Source: Litchfieldella anticariensis FP35 = DSM 16096 (GTDB lineage Bacteria; Pseudomonadota; Gammaproteobacteria; Pseudomonadales; Halomonadaceae). Taken from it: DNA of 64,000 nt. The notes beneath the pieces were generated by a model, which was not told the DNA's origin, did not search any database, and saw only the letters and a program-made list of their open reading frames with translations. Position numbers and translations under genes: made by a program. The stretch is from contig NZ_KE332388.1 of NCBI RefSeq assembly GCF_000409775.1, forward strand, positions 134,552-198,551, given 5' to 3'. How positions within the stretch are numbered: position 1 is the first letter of the stretch; the number at the start of each line of letters is the position of its first letter. This document shows, one piece after another, positions 54,758 through 64,000 of this stretch.

Positions 54758-56065
54758 CTATTCTCGCATCGCTCGCGCCAGGATATCGGTAACGGGCTTG
54801 ATGAGATAACTGGCGAAGGTGCGCTCTCCGGTGCGAATCATGACTTCGGCGGGCATGCCGGCGAGCAGCTTCATATCTCCCGTCATCTCCTGTTGTCCTG
54901 TATCGGTGACCTTGATTCGCGCCTTGTAATAGCTCTTGCCGCTCTCCTTGTCTTCGAAACTGTCGGCCGAGACATGGATGACTTCGCCCTCGATGACATT
55001 GGAAAGTCGTTGATTGAAGGCACTGAAGCGAATCTCCGCCGGTTGTCCTGGATAAATGCTATCGATGTCACGATCCGCAATGCGAGCCTCTACCACGAAG
55101 CCTTCGCCGCTGGGCACGATATCCATGACAGGATCACCCGGTTTTAGCACCGCCCCCTGGGTATGGACCTGAAGAGCAACTACCGTTCCTGCGACCGGTG
55201 CCGTCAAGGTGGTCCGCTGGACCTCGTCGCTCAATGCGGTCATGCGCTCTTCGGCATCGGTGATACGTGCTTGCACCTGGTGCAGTTGCTCGCCTACCTC
55301 TTTCTGAAACTCCTGGACCCGCACCTGCTTCTGCAGTTCGTTTTCACTGACTTGTGCGGCAAGACGAGCGATCTCGGCACGATGCTTGGCAATTTCGCCA
55401 CGATATTCCAGAATTTGCCGTTCCAACTCCCGTAACCGCTGTTTGTTGCCCAACCCCTTCTCGAACAGTTTGCGATGATCCCCCGCCTCTTCACGTAATG
55501 AGGCAACCCGTTGACGATTGATCTCCACTAGGGCCTCGAGTCCTTCGCTCTGCTCTTGTAACTGCCGTGTCTGCTGGTCGAGAGCTTCCAACGCCCCCTG
55601 CTGGGCCTGACGCCGGGCGAAAAACAGGCCTCGCTGCACGGCTAGCACATCGTCGACACGTGGAGAGTCACCCTTTCGCAGCTCGTCGGGAAATTGCAAT
55701 GTTTCCTGGTCAGAGAGCTCTGCCGTCAGCCGAACCTCGGTCGCTCGATTGATCAGGTACTGCGAGCGAGCGATCTGCAACTGGGAGAGCACCTGAGTGT
55801 TGTCGAGAACCGCCAAGGTATCACCAGCCTCGACATGGTCACCATCGCTGACAGGGATCTCCTCGACGATCCCTCCTTCATAATGCTGGACCGTCTTCTT
55901 GAAAGAGGCGACCGAGACCTTGCCTGGGGCCACGACGGCGATGGCCAGATCAGCCATCAGCGCCCATCCCCCAAAACCGCCGACACCGATCAAGACAATG
56001 AGTGCTCCCAGACGACGATAGCCGCGCCCGCTGACCGGCAGAGACTGTAAGGCCTCAAGCATCAC
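54758..56065 (-). CDS. Type I secretion adaptor (HlyD family)
   Basis: 435 residues. The single N-terminal helix (LGALIVLIGVGGFGGWALM) is followed by a beta-barrel/lipoyl domain (APGKVSVASFKKTVQHYEGGIVEEIPVSDGDHVEAGDTL), a long coiled-coil hairpin (about 140-285) and a closing lipoyl and barrel part (TAPVAGTVVALQVHTQGAVLKPGDPVMDIVP). This is the membrane fusion protein linking an ABC exporter to TolC. ATGA coupling with the upstream ABC gene. No tolC-like gene is in the window, so a shared one is probably used. Confidence 0.92.
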   Translation of the reverse strand: MMLEALQSLPVSGRGYRRLGALIVLIGVGGFGGWALMADLAIAVVAPGKVSVASFKKTVQHYEGGIVEEIPVSDGDHVEAGDTLAVLDNTQVLSQLQIARSQYLINRATEVRLTAELSDQETLQFPDELRKGDSPRVDDVLAVQRGLFFARRQAQQGALEALDQQTRQLQEQSEGLEALVEINRQRVASLREEAGDHRKLFEKGLGNKQRLRELERQILEYRGEIAKHRAEIARLAAQVSENELQKQVRVQEFQKEVGEQLHQVQARITDAEERMTALSDEVQRTTLTAPVAGTVVALQVHTQGAVLKPGDPVMDIVPSGEGFVVEARIADRDIDSIYPGQPAEIRFSAFNQRLSNVIEGEVIHVSADSFEDKESGKSYYKARIKVTDTGQQEMTGDMKLLAGMPAEVMIRTGERTFASYLIKPVTDILARAMRE

Positions 56066-57852
56066 TGTGACTCCTTCTCGCCGCCGTAGAAAGACATGGC
56101 ATCGTGACCGGACATACCGACTGCAGCCAGGTGCCTGCTTTCCGGAGAAGCGGCCACTCCTGCCCGTGAACGCTGCGGTTGCGCTAGCCTTGCAATCACT
56201 TGATCGCGTGGGCCAAACAGGCTGATCCGTCCATTCTTCAGCACCAACAACTTATCGGTGCTGGTTAGCACGCTACGCCGATGACTGATGACGAACAGCG
56301 TGACTCCCTCTTGCTTCAGACACTGCATGGCGTGCGACAGGGCACGCTCGCCGGTTTCATCGAGATTCGAGTTGGGCTCGTCGAGCACCACGACTACCGG
56401 ATTACCGTACAAGGCGCGGGCCAAACCGACTCTCTGGCGTTGGCCACGGGAAAGGGATCCACTGACGGCATCGATGACCGTATCGTAGCCATCGGGCAAC
56501 CGCAGGATCATATCGTGAACGCCAGCCTTGGTGGCTGCCGCTACCACTTGCTCGGCATCGATCTCGCCGAAGCGTGCGATATTTTCACTGATGGTACCGT
56601 CGAAGAGCTCAATGTCCTGCGGCAGATATCCAAGATATGGACCCAACTCATCACGGTTCCAGTGCTCGATATTCGCACCGTCGAGGCGCACCGTACCGCG
56701 CTGGACAGGCCAAACACCCAGCAACACCCGCGCCAATGTCGACTTTCCAGCGGCACTGGGGCCAACGATGCCGATATGCTCACCCGGCGCGACTTGGATA
56801 TCGATTCCCTCCAGCGCTGCTTGGTGGGCACCCGGTGGCACTACCGTTACCGCTTCGACAGCGACATCACCATGCGGTGCTGGCAACGATAGATGGCGCT
56901 GCTCCTTGGGTACTTGGACAAACAGTGCATCGAGTCGCCGATAGGCATCGCGGCAGCCGACGAACCCTCTCCAACTTCCAATCATCTGGTCGATCGGCGC
57001 CAGGGCGCGCCCCATGATGATGGAAGCAGCGATCATCATGCCAGGAGTGATACTGCCTTCAAGCACCAACAACGCCCCCAACCCCAGGATCATCGACTGA
57101 CATAGCAACCGCAATATCCGGGATAAATTGGTCAAGGTGCTGGCACGATCACTCGCCTGGGATTGCTTGAGCAAAGAGGCATAGTGTTTCAAGGCCCAAC
57201 GGCGCATGATCCCCGGCAACATTCCCATAGCATGCAATACTTCTGCATTACGCAGATTACTGTTGGTTAGGGCACGGGCTTGGATATTTTCGTTACCAGC
57301 CTCGACCAGCAATGAGTTGGTTGCCTTCTCATTAGAGATCGCCAGAACCAGCAGCACCACACCTGCGCAAGAGGCGAAAATTCCGAACCAGATATTGAAT
57401 ACGAACAGGATACCAAGATAGATCGGCACCCACGGTGCGTCGAAAAAGGCGAATAACCCACTACCAGAGAGAAACTGACGAATTGTATTCAGGTCGTCCA
57501 GCGGCTGAGCTGTCTGTTGGCCACCGACATCGAGGCTGTGACGAAACATGGCACGATAAAGACGGGTGCTGACCAAGGTATCAAGGCAATTTCCCACCCT
57601 TATCAGGAGACGAGAACGGACGAACTCCAGCCCTCCCATGACCATGAACAGCACGACAGCCACCAAGGTCAGCATGAACAGGGTTGCCTCACTGCCTGTG
57701 GCAATGACCCGGTCATAGACCTGCAACATGTAAAAAGCAGGCGTCAGCATCAGTAAATTGATGACAAGACTGAACCCGGCCACCGAGAGAAAGGAACTCC
57801 GACACGTGTTCAAAACACACTTCAATTCTCTGACTTCATGGTCAGATTTCAT
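56062..57852 (-). CDS. Type I secretion ABC transporter (PrtD type)
   Basis: 596 residues from the ATG at 57852; ATGs at 57867 and 57939 also lie in frame and no strong ribosome site separates them. A six-helix membrane domain (FSLVINLLMLTPAFYMLQVYDRVIATGSEATL is typical of PrtD/LapB-like exporters) precedes the ATPase with Walker A GPSAAGKST (364-372), Walker B VVVLDEPNSNLD and the H-loop SHRR. The signature is LSRGQ rather than LSGGQ. No N-terminal C39 peptidase, so cargo has a C-terminal signal. It is divergent from the RTX protein gene, its probable cargo. Confidence 0.92.
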   Translation of the reverse strand: MKSDHEVRELKCVLNTCRSSFLSVAGFSLVINLLMLTPAFYMLQVYDRVIATGSEATLFMLTLVAVVLFMVMGGLEFVRSRLLIRVGNCLDTLVSTRLYRAMFRHSLDVGGQQTAQPLDDLNTIRQFLSGSGLFAFFDAPWVPIYLGILFVFNIWFGIFASCAGVVLLVLAISNEKATNSLLVEAGNENIQARALTNSNLRNAEVLHAMGMLPGIMRRWALKHYASLLKQSQASDRASTLTNLSRILRLLCQSMILGLGALLVLEGSITPGMMIAASIIMGRALAPIDQMIGSWRGFVGCRDAYRRLDALFVQVPKEQRHLSLPAPHGDVAVEAVTVVPPGAHQAALEGIDIQVAPGEHIGIVGPSAAGKSTLARVLLGVWPVQRGTVRLDGANIEHWNRDELGPYLGYLPQDIELFDGTISENIARFGEIDAEQVVAAATKAGVHDMILRLPDGYDTVIDAVSGSLSRGQRQRVGLARALYGNPVVVVLDEPNSNLDETGERALSHAMQCLKQEGVTLFVISHRRSVLTSTDKLLVLKNGRISLFGPRDQVIARLAQPQRSRAGVAASPESRHLAAVGMSGHDAMSFYGGEKESQ

Positions 57853-58345
57853 GGGACATAACCGCATCAAGGATGTGAGTGAATGCTTGGTGGCGCCAGC
57901 GTAACAAACGAAATGATATTTTATGATTATTTTAATCACACTTTTGTAACACCACTTGCTCTCCCACCTTAATATGAGCCCCTCAGCCTTCCACTAAGTC
58001 GCCATGAAATACCTTTAGTTTCAATATGATGGCGGAAATTACCACAATGACTTCACTGATCACATGTTAGAAACATAGCCATCACTCGCAGCGGAACCGG
58101 TATTGGCTTCTTCTTTATTAAGCCGTTAGCATCTTCTACTTCACCTTTCCTACAGATTAAAAATAACGGACGAGCCGGAAATGAAGCCAAGGCAGGAGCC
58201 ATCGTTTCTGTATTTCCTTTCACAACATTTTTCAGGAATCACTCATTTAAAAAAACAGTAATATCTCATATAAAAATGGCATAGCAATAGCCACTAAAAA
58301 TGGCTTTCACATGCTGAACATGACTGGATCATTTAGAGGTAGTGC
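57853..58345. other. 493-base AT-rich divergent regulatory gap
   Basis: It separates the type I secretion genes from the RTX gene and must carry both promoters. It is clearly AT-rich relative to its neighbours. A short dyad, ATGTT-N3-AACAT, lies at 58064-58076, and AAAAATGGC is repeated near 58271-58303. No gene or known operator was recognised. Confidence 0.5.
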
Positions 58346-60286
58346 ATGAACGACCAAAATAACGTTATCGAGGTTGGCACCGGTATTACGGCCGAAGAGC
58401 TTGAAGAGCTGATCAACACCGCTCCCAAGAATGCCACCTTCAAGCTCGGCGCAGGAAACTATGTCCTTGATAACGCTGTCACCATTTCCCGCTCCGATGT
58501 TTCTTTGGTCGGTGCCGGTTCCGACCAGACCACACTGACCTTCAGCAGCACAGCCCTGAATCGAAACGATGACTATGGATTGCGTGTGGATGGTAGTGAA
58601 AGCGAGACTGTCGGCACACTCCAGTCTGCTGTCGCCGAAGGCCAGCACATCCTTTCGCTGGGACAGGGCCATGATTTAAAACCTGGCGATACCGTACGCA
58701 TCTGGCAAGACAACGATACGGAGTTTTTCGACGAAATCGGCGACACCTCCTGGCGCAAGCAAGAGAACGCTGAGTTGCGCACCAGCATGGCCAAGGTGTC
58801 TGCTGTCGATGGGGGGAATGTGACCCTCGACCGAGGCGTGCACTTCGATTTCGATGCGGGTAAGACCCAGGTGGAACACCTCAACACACGCGATAACGTC
58901 ACCCTGGAAGGCTTCAGCGTCAGCTTCGAGTTGAGTACCCCCGACAAGTCGGTCTTCGAAAATACCAAGACCGGCCTGACGGAATACGAGGCGGTTTCTC
59001 TCGATGGCACGACGAATAGCCACTTGTCCGATGTCCAGGTCATCAATGGTCCTTCCATCGCCTTCCACCTTGCACGTTCGCTCGACATCGACGCCCGCGA
59101 CCTTCAGGCCCACGGCGCCTTCAATAAGGGGAGTGGAGGCAATGGCTATGCCTTCGAACTACGTGAGAGCTACGACGGAACTTTCACCGGGCTGGAAGAT
59201 ACCGGCATGCGCCATGGTTTGCTGTTCGCATCCTGGCGATCATCGGTGGGCAATGACATCGAGGTGGCCTCTACCGACCGTGACATCAATTTCCATGGCG
59301 GACGCGACCACGACAATAGCGTACGGGTAAAGCAATCCATTCGCGACCCCGATGCCGACGAGATGTCGACCACATTGTGGGTCAACTCCGGAGGCGAGAG
59401 TTTCGGCGCCATCACCGATGCGTCAGCTAATCAGGTTCGCTTCGACTACGTGGTCGGTTCACGCCGCGACGATACTCTCCAGGGCTCCGACGACGGGGTC
59501 TACTTGAATGGCGGTCTGGGACATGATCACCTCACCGGCGGCGCCGGCGACGATATCCTGCAGGGCGGCCCGGGCAACCATGGATATGACGGCGATGACG
59601 TGCTCAGTGGCGGCGGTGGCAACGATACGGCACTCTACCTGCAGAGCTACGATGCCTTCGATATCGCGATCGCGGAGAATGGCGAGGTCACCATCCGGGG
59701 CGAAGGCGGCACCGATACCCTGGTCGACATGGAGCGTGCCGTTTTCGCCGATGGCACCCGAGTGGATCTCAATTCTGGCAGTATCAGCAACGGAGAGCCG
59801 GTAAGCATCCCAAGCCCCGCTGAGATACTCGGCGACTCGACTACGACGGCTACTGAGGACTCGACTACGACGACCACAGAGGATTCGACTACAAACACTG
59901 CGGATAGCACTCAGACCGACGCGGAAGCCGATGTCACCGTTACCGGCAATGTCACCAACCAGTGGTCCAATGGGTACGTGGCCGAGATCCTGATTGAGAA
60001 CACCTCGGAGAGCAACATCGTCAACCCCGAGGCCAGTTTCTCGTTGCCTGCCGATATCGACACACTATGGAACGGTGAGCTCAGCGAAGAGAATGGCGAC
60101 TATCGGGTCAGCGATGACGAGAGCAATACCTTGACGCCTGGCGAGACATGGCGCTTTTCCTACAAGGCCTATGGCGAGGATAAGTCACTCCCCGAGACAG
60201 TCGCCGTGCAAGATGCCAACGGCCAGAACCTGGAAGTCGAATTGCTTGGAATAAACTCAAGCGAGACAGATGCCACTCTGGCCTGA
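58346..60286 (+). CDS. Secreted beta-helix/RTX protein with CBM2-like C-terminal domain
   Basis: 646 residues, GAGGT before the ATG, no N-terminal signal. Residues 1 to about 365 look like a right-handed beta-helix of the pectate-lyase type (TFKLGAGNYVLDNAVTISRSDVSLVGAGSDQTT, ending with SVGNDIEVASTDRDINFHGG). Residues 374-429 carry RTX-type GG-x-G-x-D repeats (LNGGLGHDHLTGGAGDDILQ). Residues of about 497-525 are a Thr/Ser/Glu linker (DSTTTATEDS). Residues of about 528-634 resemble a family 2 carbohydrate-binding module, with Trp540, Trp575 and Trp602 in place of the binding-face tryptophans. The adjacent type I exporter is the likely route out. Binding target and any enzymatic activity are unknown. 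Confidence 0.85.
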   Translation: MNDQNNVIEVGTGITAEELEELINTAPKNATFKLGAGNYVLDNAVTISRSDVSLVGAGSDQTTLTFSSTALNRNDDYGLRVDGSESETVGTLQSAVAEGQHILSLGQGHDLKPGDTVRIWQDNDTEFFDEIGDTSWRKQENAELRTSMAKVSAVDGGNVTLDRGVHFDFDAGKTQVEHLNTRDNVTLEGFSVSFELSTPDKSVFENTKTGLTEYEAVSLDGTTNSHLSDVQVINGPSIAFHLARSLDIDARDLQAHGAFNKGSGGNGYAFELRESYDGTFTGLEDTGMRHGLLFASWRSSVGNDIEVASTDRDINFHGGRDHDNSVRVKQSIRDPDADEMSTTLWVNSGGESFGAITDASANQVRFDYVVGSRRDDTLQGSDDGVYLNGGLGHDHLTGGAGDDILQGGPGNHGYDGDDVLSGGGGNDTALYLQSYDAFDIAIAENGEVTIRGEGGTDTLVDMERAVFADGTRVDLNSGSISNGEPVSIPSPAEILGDSTTTATEDSTTTTTEDSTTNTADSTQTDAEADVTVTGNVTNQWSNGYVAEILIENTSESNIVNPEASFSLPADIDTLWNGELSEENGDYRVSDDESNTLTPGETWRFSYKAYGEDKSLPETVAVQDANGQNLEVELLGINSSETDATLA

Positions 60287-60321
60287 TAGCCACTTGCCGT
60301 CGATCACCAGGGGCACCTACG

Positions 60322-60347
60322 CAAAAAGGGCACCCGAAGGTGCCCTC
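60322..60347 (-). terminator. Terminator of sucD, possibly bidirectional
   Basis: GGGCACC/GGTGCCC stem (60328-60334 with 60339-60345) with a TTCG-type loop; on the minus strand five T follow. It also stands 35 bases past the RTX gene stop and may terminate that gene too. Confidence 0.88.
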
Positions 60348-60373
60348 TTACGTGCTGCCGGGAAGGACATGGC

Positions 60374-61246
60374 TTACCAGCCAGTGACTTCCTTCAGTGC
60401 GTCGCCGATCTGTGCGAGCGAACGCACGGTCTTCACACCGGCATCTTCCAAGGCAGCGAACTTCTCGTCCGCGGTGCCCTTGCCACCGGAGATGATGGCA
60501 CCGGCATGGCCCATGCGCTTGCCCGGAGGCGCCGTGACACCGGCAATGTAGGAAACCACCGGCTTGGAGACGTGCTCCTTGATGTAGGCTGCCGCCTCTT
60601 CCTCGGCGGTACCGCCGATCTCGCCGATCATGACAATGGCTTCGGTCTTGGGGTCCTTCTCGAACATCTCGAGGATGTCGATGAAGTTGGAACCCGGGAT
60701 CGGATCGCCACCGATACCTACGCAAGTGGACTGACCGAAGCCATGATCGGTGGTCTGCTTGACGGCTTCATAGGTCAAGGTACCGGAACGCGATACGATA
60801 CCCACGCGACCAGGCTGGTGGATATGGCCCGGCATGATACCGATCTTGCTCTCTCCAGGAGTGATCACACCAGGACAGTTGGGGCCGATCAGGCGCACGC
60901 CCAGTTCATCGCACTTGACCTTGACGTCCAGCATGTCGAGGGTCGGGATACCCTCGGTGATGCACACGATCAGCTTGATGCCGGCGTTGGCGGCCTCAAG
61001 GATGGAATCCTTACAGAACGGAGCCGGTACGTAGATCACCGAAGCTTCGGCGCCAGTCTTGTCGACGGCTTCCTTGACAGTGTTGAACACCGGCAGGCCA
61101 AGATGCTCCTGGCCCCCCTTGCCCGGGGTCACACCACCAACCATCTTGGTGCCGTAGGCGAGCGCCTGCTCGGAGTGGAAGGTCCCCTGGCCACCAGTGA
61201 AACCCTGGCAGATGACCTTGGTGTTCTTGTCGATCAGGATACTCAT
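60374..61246 (-). CDS. sucD: Succinyl-CoA synthetase, alpha subunit
   Basis: 290 residues. CoA-binding N-terminus ([31 protein letters not shown]), the phospho-His loop [10 protein letters not shown], and [15 protein letters not shown] are family hallmarks. With SucC it converts succinyl-CoA, ADP and phosphate to succinate, CoA and ATP (or GTP). The start ATG shares its first base with the sucC stop (TAATG), so the subunits are tightly coupled. Confidence 0.97.
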   Translation of the reverse strand: MSILIDKNTKVICQGFTGGQGTFHSEQALAYGTKMVGGVTPGKGGQEHLGLPVFNTVKEAVDKTGAEASVIYVPAPFCKDSILEAANAGIKLIVCITEGIPTLDMLDVKVKCDELGVRLIGPNCPGVITPGESKIGIMPGHIHQPGRVGIVSRSGTLTYEAVKQTTDHGFGQSTCVGIGGDPIPGSNFIDILEMFEKDPKTEAIVMIGEIGGTAEEEAAAYIKEHVSKPVVSYIAGVTAPPGKRMGHAGAIISGGKGTADEKFAALEDAGVKTVRSLAQIGDALKEVTGW

Positions 61247-62412
61247 TACTTGCCCTCCGCTGCCTTGACGACCTGCTGTGCCGCATCGGTCAGGCTGGTA
61301 GCAGCGATGATGTTCAGACCGCTGGAGGCCAGTTTCTCGGCACCCAGCTCGGCGTTGTTACCCTCGAGGCGCACCACCACCGGTACGTTGACGCCGACCT
61401 GCTCGACGGCACCGATAATGCCCTCGGCAATCATGTCGCAGCGCACGATGCCACCGAAGATGTTGACCAACACGGCCTTCACCGAATCATCGGAGAGAAT
61501 GAGCTTGAAGGCCTCGGCTACGCGTTCCTTGGTGGCACCACCGCCCACATCGAGGAAGTTGGCCGGTTGACCGCCATTGAGCTTGATGATGTCCATGGTG
61601 CCCATCGCCAGACCAGCACCGTTGACCATGCAGCCGATATTGCCTTCCAACGCCACGTAGTTGAGCTCCCAAGCCGCAGCTTCGGCTTCGCGCTCGTCTT
61701 CCTGTGACGGATCGCGCATCGCCTGCAGATCCGGGTGGCGGTACAGGGCATTGCTGTCGAGGTTGATCTTGGCGTCGAGGCAGTGCAGGTTACCTTCGTC
61801 GGTGATCACCAGTGGGTTGATCTCGAGCAGCGCCAGATCCTTGTCGTGGAACAGCTTGGACAATCCCAGGAAGATCTTGGTGAACTGCTTTACCTGATCA
61901 CCTTTCAGGCCCAAAGCGAAGGCCAACTCACGCGCTTGATACGGCTGTGCACCGACCAGCGGATCGATCACGGCCTTGAGGATCTTCTCGGGAGTTTCCT
62001 CGGCGACCTTCTCGATCTCCACGCCACCTTCGGTAGAAGCCATGAACACCACGCGACGGGTGGCGCGATCAACGACAGCCCCCAGATACAGCTCGTTGGC
62101 GATATCGGTGCAGTTTTCAACCAGGATCTTGGCCACCGGCTGACCGTTTTCGTCAGTCTGATAAGTCACCAGGTTCTTGCCCAGCCACTGCTCGGCGAAC
62201 GCCTTGGCTTCCTCCGGGCTCTTGATCAGCTTGACACCGCCAGCCTTGCCGCGACCACCAGCGTGGACCTGGGCCTTGACGACCCACATGTCGCCACCGA
62301 TCTTCTTGCAGGCTTCGGCTGCTTCCTCGGGAGTGTCCACGGCAAAGCCCTTGGACACCGGCAGTCCATAATCGGCAAACAGTTGTTTGCCCTGATACTC
62401 GTGAAGGTTCAT
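61246..62412 (-). CDS. sucC: Succinyl-CoA synthetase, beta subunit
   Basis: 388 residues from the ATG at 62412, matching the canonical start [15 protein letters not shown]-grasp domain ([20 protein letters not shown]) and C-terminal ligase domain ([19 protein letters not shown], then [16 protein letters not shown]). Partner of SucD in the TCA cycle. The ribosome site is weak; the gene follows lpd across 162 bases containing two hairpins. Confidence 0.97.
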   Translation of the reverse strand: MNLHEYQGKQLFADYGLPVSKGFAVDTPEEAAEACKKIGGDMWVVKAQVHAGGRGKAGGVKLIKSPEEAKAFAEQWLGKNLVTYQTDENGQPVAKILVENCTDIANELYLGAVVDRATRRVVFMASTEGGVEIEKVAEETPEKILKAVIDPLVGAQPYQARELAFALGLKGDQVKQFTKIFLGLSKLFHDKDLALLEINPLVITDEGNLHCLDAKINLDSNALYRHPDLQAMRDPSQEDEREAEAAAWELNYVALEGNIGCMVNGAGLAMGTMDIIKLNGGQPANFLDVGGGATKERVAEAFKLILSDDSVKAVLVNIFGGIVRCDMIAEGIIGAVEQVGVNVPVVVRLEGNNAELGAEKLASSGLNIIAATSLTDAAQQVVKAAEGK

Positions 62413-62495
62413 CGATTCATGCCATTGGTTGCATGTGACTCGAACGATGACCGCGAGAGGTGCCAGCATGGCATCGCGCTCGGGTCATCCCCGTT

Positions 62496-62544
62496 CGTGC
62501 CCGATACTTGGTCGGGCACGCTGCGCGCCACCCGCGGGTGGCGC
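62496..62544. repeat. Tandem hairpins in the lpd-sucC gap
   Basis: Two strong inverted repeats lie back to back: CGTGCCCGA/TCGGGCACG (62496-62504 with 62512-62520), and a perfect 20-base palindrome with half GCGCCACCCG (62525-62544). There is no T-tract in the direction of transcription, so they are more likely RNA-processing or stabilising structures or a partial attenuator than a full terminator. Confidence 0.6.
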
Positions 62545-62574
62545 TTGTTGTTGCATAAGCGCTTGGCGAAAGAC

Positions 62575-64000
<1,426 letters not shown>

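Overview
The window is a stretch of a high-GC gammaproteobacterial chromosome. The best fit is a Halomonas-like organism, by inference from the long-form isocitrate lyase, the Pseudomonas-type gltR-gtrS-gtsABCD and siaABCD clusters, the SlyD-like FKBP and the 2-oxoglutarate dehydrogenase-type order lpd-sucC-sucD; no rRNA, tRNA or CRISPR array was seen to confirm it. Most of the sequence is ordinary core and metabolic DNA. One segment (about 24.14-26.1 kb) is strikingly AT-rich and looks foreign.

Layout. 1-3.0 kb: 3' part of aceA, a glycine-zipper lipoprotein, a small membrane protein and a SlyD-type prolyl isomerase. 3.0-8.4 kb: a complete nickel module, nikR divergent from nikABCDE, with a textbook NikR operator between them. 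8.4-17.1 kb: an unusual membrane/flavoprotein fusion, an exported MsrA, a divergent MFS/LysR pair resembling ynfM/ynfL, an NlpC/P60 lipoprotein and an 817-residue DUF1266 protein. 17.3-23.8 kb: gabDT, an acyltransferase and a large catalase (katE).

24.0-26.9 kb is the accessory highlight. A LuxR/LuxI quorum-sensing pair lies in AT-rich DNA, with a decayed second luxI copy upstream of it. The segment is bordered by an IS21 istB scrap on one side and, on the other, by a 155-bp MITE-like element with a CTAG target duplication and the frameshifted tail of a TnpB gene. Directly beside it is a gene for a two-domain mannan-binding lectin very like the cyanobacterial MVL protein.

27.3-35.7 kb: YeaQ-type and DUF924 proteins, a YidK-like sodium/solute symporter, a GlxA-type regulator with an MFS exporter, ycjX-ycjF, and a universal stress protein gene with a well-placed FNR/Anr box. 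35.7-43.6 kb: a glucose/mannose-type uptake unit on the minus strand in the order gltR-gtrS-AGE epimerase-gtsA-gtsB-gtsC-gtsD. 43.8-49.8 kb: a HAD phosphatase, an NAD(P)-binding protein, RNase II, a glycosyltransferase and an LPG-synthase-like membrane protein.

49.9-60.3 kb is a surface and biofilm block. It holds siaABCD (phosphatase, kinase-like protein, SiaC and a diguanylate cyclase), a DUF1989 protein, and a type I secretion ABC transporter plus adaptor, divergent from a 646-residue secreted protein. That protein combines a right-handed beta-helix-like region, RTX repeats, a Thr/Ser linker and a CBM2-like carbohydrate-binding end. The window closes with sucD, sucC and the truncated lpd gene of the TCA cycle.

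All calls come from reading the sequence. Homology statements rest on recognised motifs and remembered family members, not on searches.
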